Source of the DNA: CAZFDT01 sp964518335
GTDB taxonomy: Bacteria > Planctomycetota > Phycisphaerae > Phycisphaerales > Phycisphaeraceae
DNA length: 64,000 nt
Assembly (NCBI GenBank): GCA_964518335.1
Contig: CAZFDT010000010.1
Span: 34,550-98,549 of the forward strand
Direction: 5' to 3'
Positions 59,416 to 64,000 of this stretch are shown here, piece by piece (position 1 is the stretch's first letter; every line of letters starts with the position of its first letter). The notes beneath the pieces were generated by a model. It did no database searches, was not told where the DNA came from, and saw only the letters and a list, made by a program, of their open reading frames with translations. Made by a program: the position numbers and the translations under genes.

Positions 59416-61739
59416 GACTGGACTCCGCAGGCCAATGCCATATCGGAGGGATCGTTGTGACTGATGGTGAAGCATTTCGTGGCGCCCCCCTCGAACGTCA
59501 AGACAATGGGCGTGCGTTTGCGAGCATATTGCACGGCAACGAGAACCTTGCGCGTCATGCCTGTGGCCTCGCACGCGGTGATCTCCAGCCGATCCCCCCG
59601 TTGCTCGACGTTCTCGACGACAACGCCGTCAATTCCGTAGGCGCGTTTCGAGCAGGCGTCCACGTAGAGTTGGCCATATTGGATGCGCACCCACTCGCCC
59701 GCCGCGATCAAGGCGCCGGAACCCCAGTCGAAACCGGACCGAATCGCGCGGCCGTCATAGCCCAGGTGAGCAAAGTTCTCGGGAGCGAGCCCGGAGGGAT
59801 ACGAGTCGTAGCGACACGGATTGACCGTGGCGTGCAGAGGATCGCAGATCAGCGCACAGGTGGCGCGCAATGCGGCGATGCCGCGTTCGCAATACTCGGC
59901 CGTGCCAAGCACATGGCCGGCACGCATCAACAGTTCACTCATGAACACCCCGCGCGTGTCGGACCATTCGCCGTCCGTATTCATCACGCCAAATCCGCCG
60001 AAGGTGTAGAGCGAAATATAAGGCGGATTCCACACCTGCTGATAGAGGCACAGATCGTCCATCGCCCGCTGCGCCCAGGGTTTGAGGTGCTGGTCGCGCG
60101 TGAGGGCAAAGGTGCGCGTGAGGGTGTCGGCCACCCATGACAGCCCCAGTGTCGTCTGCAATTCCTGGCCCGTTCGGGCATCGGTGAAATCGAGCGGTTT
60201 CGGCGAACACGAGAAATAAGCTTCGTAATCGTGATACTTCCGTCGCGGCAGGACATGGTCGATGAAGAAGCGACAGCAGCGGCGCAGCGCGTCGAGTATC
60301 GAAGGATCGGGATCGCGCTGGGCCCACTCGGCGAGCAAAACGCTCGCCGCGCCGCACTGCGCCGACGAATTCAACATGGCGTGAGGCCGACCCGCGGGAT
60401 CGACAAACGCGGGGAAGGAACCGTCGCTAGCCTGCGCGCTCAAGAGCCAGTGGACGATCCGTCGCACGCGCTGCAGCAGGCGATCATCCGGCTGGACGTG
60501 GTCGTGCCACCGTAACATCCACAGCGCGGTGTGGGTGGCGGAGGCAACGTCGAAATAATGTCGCCCCGGGCCGATGCCGGCCGCGGAGTTCCACCACTGT
60601 TGCGTGCCATAGTCGTAAGTTGTGGGAATCAGGCCATGCTCGCAGTCATCTGGAGCCGCCAGTAAGGTCTGCTTGATTCGCTCGGCTCGGCGGCGCCATT
60701 GCCGGGCGATGGCGCCGCGTTGGCGGCGGGTCGCTCTGGCGATGCCAAACGCCGTGCGAAAGCTGTTGAACCAGGGGCTGAACCAGACGGCGCGTAGTGG
60801 ATTCTTGAAGCAGGTGGAATCCACGTCGTTGCCGTTGATCGAGCTGCAATTACGAAAGCCCGCCCCACGCTGCCCCGACGTCAGGTCGAACTCGACAAAG
60901 TCAGGCATGTGAGCGATAGCGCGCAACGAACGAGCGGCGTAACGTCGGAACGGGCGATACTGCGGGCGAACGTCGGCGGCGAGGGGATGGCCGTACCGTT
61001 GCCACAGGTGAGACACGACGGCGCGAAGGCCAACGGACTCGTCGCCTTCGTGATACAGCAGGTCAAAGGCGAAGCGGAGTTCGTCACCGGCGTCGAACGC
61101 CACTTCCCGGTCGGTGCGACGGAAGTAGAGGTGGCCTCGTGGCTTGGTATGGGCCAGGCCGATCTCGATATGGAAGCCGCTGCCTCCGTCATGGAGCATC
61201 AGCATGAAGCCGGGCAACTGCGCCCGTGCATCCGGCGGGGCGCCAGTCCAGCGATGATCCTGCTTGCCCAGCGACGAATGCCGCGTCTGGCCGAGTACAT
61301 CGAGGTCGGGCACGACGGCGACCTGGCGTACGCCCCGGCGAAGCAAGGCGACGGGGCTGCGGTAAGCGTGATCGGCGACGACATCGCCCTCTTCCGGACA
61401 GAGGTGCGGCAGCCACATGCGATCGGCCTGGTCAAAAGGCACACGAATCACATCAGAAAAGCTGCGAATGGACATCGGACGATCGATGATGAGTCGCTCG
61501 ATGATGCGAACGCCGGCGTCGATACGGATGACGCGACGGACAGCCGCTCCGAAGTCAGTCGCTGCCGACCACGATTGCTCGTGGCCATGGCTGGCTCCGG
61601 GTGTCGGTCGAAGGGGCACTGGAACGCGATCGACATGCAGAATCGGCGTGTCGCGCACACCGACAACGCCCCACGACCCCACTCGTACTGGCAGATTGAC
61701 GCTGGCAAGACGTCTCGTTGGTGACTGGAAGGTGGTCAT
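59412..61739 (-). CDS. Large alpha/alpha-barrel-like protein of unknown family
   Basis: A 775-residue protein I cannot assign. The N-terminal 300 residues are beta-rich (IRVPFDQADRMWLPHLCPEE, GSGFHIEIGLAHTKPRGHLY), like the sandwich of many polysaccharide lyases and glycosidases. Residues about 340-680 are helical with Trp/Tyr-rich turns typical of an (alpha/alpha)6 toroid: TYDYGTQQWWNSAAGIGPGR, HWLLSAQASDGSFPAF, QTTLGLSWVADTLTR, FGGFGVMNTDGEWSDTRGVF, SGFDWGSGALIAAGEWV. The end is a small beta domain. No signal peptide is visible. Overlap with DUF4838 (GTGA) and a 3-bp gap after the pseudopilin tie it to the operon. It is probably a carbohydrate-active enzyme. Confidence 0.6.
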   Translation of the reverse strand: MTTFQSPTRRLASVNLPVRVGSWGVVGVRDTPILHVDRVPVPLRPTPGASHGHEQSWSAATDFGAAVRRVIRIDAGVRIIERLIIDRPMSIRSFSDVIRVPFDQADRMWLPHLCPEEGDVVADHAYRSPVALLRRGVRQVAVVPDLDVLGQTRHSSLGKQDHRWTGAPPDARAQLPGFMLMLHDGGSGFHIEIGLAHTKPRGHLYFRRTDREVAFDAGDELRFAFDLLYHEGDESVGLRAVVSHLWQRYGHPLAADVRPQYRPFRRYAARSLRAIAHMPDFVEFDLTSGQRGAGFRNCSSINGNDVDSTCFKNPLRAVWFSPWFNSFRTAFGIARATRRQRGAIARQWRRRAERIKQTLLAAPDDCEHGLIPTTYDYGTQQWWNSAAGIGPGRHYFDVASATHTALWMLRWHDHVQPDDRLLQRVRRIVHWLLSAQASDGSFPAFVDPAGRPHAMLNSSAQCGAASVLLAEWAQRDPDPSILDALRRCCRFFIDHVLPRRKYHDYEAYFSCSPKPLDFTDARTGQELQTTLGLSWVADTLTRTFALTRDQHLKPWAQRAMDDLCLYQQVWNPPYISLYTFGGFGVMNTDGEWSDTRGVFMSELLMRAGHVLGTAEYCERGIAALRATCALICDPLHATVNPCRYDSYPSGLAPENFAHLGYDGRAIRSGFDWGSGALIAAGEWVRIQYGQLYVDACSKRAYGIDGVVVENVEQRGDRLEITACEATGMTRKVLVAVQYARKRTPIVLTFEGGATKCFTISHNDPSDMALACGVQS

Positions 61740-61742
61740 ATG

Positions 61743-62540
61743 TCACGGAAGGTTGTGGAGGTCTCGGTAAACGCCGTCGGGGTGGAACTCGGGTTTGTAC
61801 GCCTTAACGTGTCCATCGAGGAATGACACGTTGGCCGCGCCCAGGTGGGTCTCCCAGTTGAGCGGTTTGGCGTTGAAGTTCTGGTACGGATAGGGTGATT
61901 TCGGGATGCCGCGCCAGCCGGCGACGTTCTTGGTCGGCGGGGGCGAGGTGATGTCGCCGGTGTAGGAGCAGGCGAACACAAACGTGCTGCTCTCACGAGG
62001 AAATTCGTTGATGCGGCGGTGACGCTGTTCACCCGGCGTGCCATCCCCGGCGAAGGGTTGCACGGTCATATATCCCTTGCTTGCGTAGAGCCACCATCCC
62101 GCGGCATTGCTGAGCACCCACATGCTCGCGGTGTAGCTCTGATTGCTCACCGCAGGTGCGACCACCGCGCGGTCACTGGGGCAGTGAAAGACGGTGTTCG
62201 TCGGGCCTCCGAGTTTGCCGTATGTCCCGACGAGATCGGGGTTATATCTGACATACGGCGCGAGAAACTTGGGAAACGCCCAGATGTCATTGACGCCGGT
62301 CAACAGGGCGCCCCAACAGAGGTAGCCCTTGTTGTCCATCTGGTAATTCATCACGCCGACGACCAACTGACGCTCGTTGGAAGCGCATTTCGCCTGCCAG
62401 GCCACGCGACGCGCCGACTGCAGCGACGGAAGCAACAGCGCAATGAGCAGACTGATAATGGACACCACGACCAGCAACTCGATCAATGAAAAGGCCCCAC
62501 GATGACCGATGGCACTTGGCCGCCGACCGAGGTTGGACAT
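61743..62540 (-). CDS. Pseudopilin-like protein, first gene of the long minus-strand stretch
   Basis: A 265-residue protein with a prepilin-type leader (AFSLIELLVVVSIISLL, about residues 17-33) and an H-x-DG tail (AANVSFLDGHVKAY). The residue before the mature Phe is Ala instead of the usual Gly, so cleavage may be weak. Motifs correspond one by one to the protein at 41855-42661: CASNERQLVVGV, FPKFLAPYVRYNPDLVGTYG, TVFHCPSD, FVFACSY. Start ATG with GGAG in the leader. Its promoter (site B) matches that of the PEP-CTERM gene, so promoter and pseudopilin seem to have been duplicated. Confidence 0.83.
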   Translation of the reverse strand: MSNLGRRPSAIGHRGAFSLIELLVVVSIISLLIALLLPSLQSARRVAWQAKCASNERQLVVGVMNYQMDNKGYLCWGALLTGVNDIWAFPKFLAPYVRYNPDLVGTYGKLGGPTNTVFHCPSDRAVVAPAVSNQSYTASMWVLSNAAGWWLYASKGYMTVQPFAGDGTPGEQRHRRINEFPRESSTFVFACSYTGDITSPPPTKNVAGWRGIPKSPYPYQNFNAKPLNWETHLGAANVSFLDGHVKAYKPEFHPDGVYRDLHNLP

Positions 62541-62600
62541 GAGAGGACTCCACGCCCCGGCAACCCGTGTGTGAAAGTGACTCGCTCGCATTCCGCTTTC

Positions 62601-62628
62601 ATCATAGAACCCTGGGGCCATTCAACAA
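62601..62628 (-). promoter_or_regulatory. Promoter of the long minus-strand stretch (site B)
   Basis: On the minus strand TTGTTG (62628-62623) and TATGAT (62606-62601) are 16 bp apart, the same geometry as at site A. A start near 62594 gives a leader of about 54 bases before the ATG at 62540. The -35 hexamer overlaps the first bases of the conserved operator. Confidence 0.6.
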
Positions 62629-62664
62629 TTACCCAGACCTCTCATTAGTGGTACAAATCTTCAA
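62625..62664. promoter_or_regulatory. Conserved 40-bp AraC-type operator, site B
   Basis: A near copy of the element at 44979-45018, with the same central dyad reduced to ACC-N10-GGT (62637-62652). On the right it ends in an ATG (62663), as site A ends in the AraC start, but the frame here stops after about 29 codons. Site B may therefore be a duplicated intergenic region whose divergent gene is gone. Confidence 0.65.
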
Positions 62665-63197
62665 TGGAAGCTGCGGACCTGCGGCGGCGAAACACTCGAC
62701 ATCACGCACGGCAGACCGTCGGCGCGGGAGCCGACACCCGGCGACATGGCTGACGGCGGCAGGCACCGATATCTACTTACAGAATGAAGAGGATCGGGCC
62801 GGGACAGGCCAGCGCCGCCCCATACGACACGATCCCGACCCATCAAGTGTGCTAGATGCGAGTGGTGGTGATGTGCCGCAGTTGTCACGCCTCATTCTGC
62901 TGGTGCGTTTCACAACCAGATGCCCCATGCTCGCCAGCGGCACATCGAAAACTGGGATACCTGGACAGCGACTCACTCGCCAAGTCAGCGCTTGAGTTGG
63001 CCAAGGACACGCAACCATCCCCGGTGTTGCGCTTCGGAAGTTAATCCGCCTGTCAAGTTCGGCGGCCCCATGCAAGCCTTTTCTGCCATTGCTGGCCCCG
63101 AACGCATAGCGAACACTAACGCACAAGCTCACCCGCGGCGGCCGCTGGTGAGACGCAATACCCCGAAAAACCGAGATGCGGCCGCCGTCGGGTGCAG
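62665..63197. other. 533-bp gap without a recognisable gene
   Basis: No convincing coding region on either strand; frames here lack ribosome sites and recognisable products. It lies between site B and the 3' end of a minus-strand gene pair. Base composition is mixed, with AT-richer patches near 62860-62930. It could contain the remains of a regulator gene once divergent from the pseudopilin, but I could not find AraC-like codons in it. Confidence 0.4.
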
Positions 63198-63881
63198 CTA
63201 CTGGTTAGCCGCGCCCCTCTTGGCCCGTCGAAGCCGCCGCTTGATTTGCCGGACCGCCAATTGCTCCAGACCCGCCCAACTCCCCCCGAACGGCGGTTGC
63301 GACGCGACGAGAGTGGCAGACTCGGCATCGCCGACGCCCCGCAAAGCGCACACGACAGATGCACGCTGAACCTCGGATAATTCAACCGCCAGCAATCGGT
63401 ACAGGAACTCGCGGGCCTTTCGCTCGACCTCCGGCGGGATGCCTGGAGCGCCCTTGAACGACAGCAGCAGGTTAAGCCCATCCGCGAGACGAACGGCCAG
63501 CTTGACATCATCCGCCGGCTGCTCGATCACTCTCTCACCAATGGCGAGAATTGCGGAGACGCTTGCCGCAGTCTTCAGCCCCTCCAGGACGCTGACGCAG
63601 AACTCAGCCGCCTCAGCCGAATCTTTGGTCGCTTGAACCAAACCCGAGTACCCGTCCTCCAAGAATCGGCAAACCGTGTCGGCCCACCGCCCGAACGGGA
63701 CAACGCGAGTGCGCCCTTCGCGGCCAGTGTCGGACCAGCCGTGCTCACCCTTGAGGGCGCGAAGGAAGGGGGCGTCACTTGCGTCGCCGAACGCGGCCAC
63801 CTTCAAGAGGTGCTCGACTTCCAGCGAGTTGCCCGCCGCCTTGCGCGACAGCGTCCGCCGTTGGGCAGCGGTCAACCCCAT
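63198..63881 (-). CDS. Hypothetical helical protein
   Basis: A 227-residue, almost entirely helical protein of unknown family (VSAILAIGERVIEQPADDVK, LLSFKGAPGIPPEVERKARE). The regular spacing of Leu/Ala helices hints at HEAT- or TPR-like packing, without a clear repeat. The C-terminus is basic (QIKRRLRRAKRG). No signal or membrane segment. GAGGA seven bases before the ATG overlaps the end region of the preceding gene fragment, so the two are probably one transcript. Confidence 0.65.
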   Translation of the reverse strand: MGLTAAQRRTLSRKAAGNSLEVEHLLKVAAFGDASDAPFLRALKGEHGWSDTGREGRTRVVPFGRWADTVCRFLEDGYSGLVQATKDSAEAAEFCVSVLEGLKTAASVSAILAIGERVIEQPADDVKLAVRLADGLNLLLSFKGAPGIPPEVERKAREFLYRLLAVELSEVQRASVVCALRGVGDAESATLVASQPPFGGSWAGLEQLAVRQIKRRLRRAKRGAANQ

Positions 63882-63892
63882 GCACGTGTCCT

Positions 63893-64000
63893 CTAGCGGT
63901 TAACGTAGAAGCGTTCAGTTGCCTGCCGCACGCGGGCAAGACGACTGTAAGCGTCCTGCGATCCCACCTTCCCTTCGTGGCGGTGAGGTGGTGATGATGC
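63893..64000 (-). CDS. 3' end of an unknown protein, cut by the window edge
   Basis: An open frame enters from the right edge and stops at 63893, giving a 35-residue tail that includes HEGKVGSQDAYSRLARVRQ and ends RFYVNR. It reads as a genuine helical protein end, followed after 11 bp by the start of the next gene with a good ribosome site. Too short to name. Confidence 0.45.
   Translation of the reverse strand, partial: ASSPPHRHEGKVGSQDAYSRLARVRQATERFYVNR

Noticed and set aside
62665..63197. Remnant of a second AraC gene beside site B
   Set aside because: The conserved element ends in an ATG as at site A, but the frame closes after about 29 codons and no helix-turn-helix codons could be seen in any frame.
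1..64000. tRNA genes, CRISPR arrays, insertion sequences or prophage
   Set aside because: I looked in the intergenic gaps for T-loop sequences, regular repeats with spacers, transposase motifs and flanking repeats, and found none that hold up.

Overview
The window is GC-rich, densely packed bacterial chromosome. It looks like a planctomycete, most likely of the Phycisphaerae type. The evidence is the combination of pseudopilin-like 'FTLIELL' proteins with an H-x-DG tail, a PEP-CTERM protein with autotransporter-type strand repeats, DUF4838 proteins, many Gfo/Idh/MocA oxidoreductases, AraC plus phytanoyl-CoA-dioxygenase pairs, a Cys-type sulfatase and a PPi-type phosphofructokinase. This placement is inferred from gene content only; there is no rRNA gene. 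I found no tRNA, CRISPR array, IS element or prophage.

Left part (1-16 kb): a YdbH/YnbE/YdbL-like envelope triad, a plant-type GDP-mannose 3,5-epimerase, a FapA/DUF342 protein preceded by a structured leader, an orphan ABC ATPase, a Uma2 protein, a sugar isomerase with a PPi-phosphofructokinase, a Wzz/BY-kinase-like protein, then DUF3891, two Gfo/Idh dehydrogenases and an AraC regulator divergent from a PhyH dioxygenase. Middle (16-39 kb): SppA; a tight + strand cluster (18.1-24.0 kb) of radical SAM, chorismate-lyase-like, flavin halogenase-like, hotdog thioesterase and PaaK-like ligase genes, which looks like an uncharacterised aromatic biosynthetic operon; an OpgG/x/OpgH glucan operon; a DedA-ATP-grasp fusion; NRDE and DinB proteins; DUF1015 behind a near-consensus promoter and a repeat-rich leader; an ECF sigma factor with a membrane partner that carries a pseudopilin-like outer domain; an acetyl-xylan-esterase-like hydrolase, a SIMPL protein and HisF.

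Right part (39.5-62.7 kb): an accessory carbohydrate-type locus. Its long minus-strand stretch encodes a pseudopilin, a large unknown alpha/alpha-type protein, two DUF4838 proteins, a PhyH dioxygenase, a UroD-like protein, a sulfatase and two Gfo/Idh enzymes. A second minus-strand stretch encodes a PEP-CTERM protein, a second pseudopilin, a DegT aminotransferase and an amidohydrolase. An AraC regulator sits between them. The first gene of each stretch is preceded by the same roughly 40-bp element abutting the same promoter layout (TTGTNN, 16 bp, TATNAT). This ties the two stretches, 17.6 kb apart, into one probable AraC-controlled regulon and is the strongest system-level signal in the window. 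A second global signal is the 9-mer CACTGCAGC, seen ten times and always on the + strand whatever the gene orientation.
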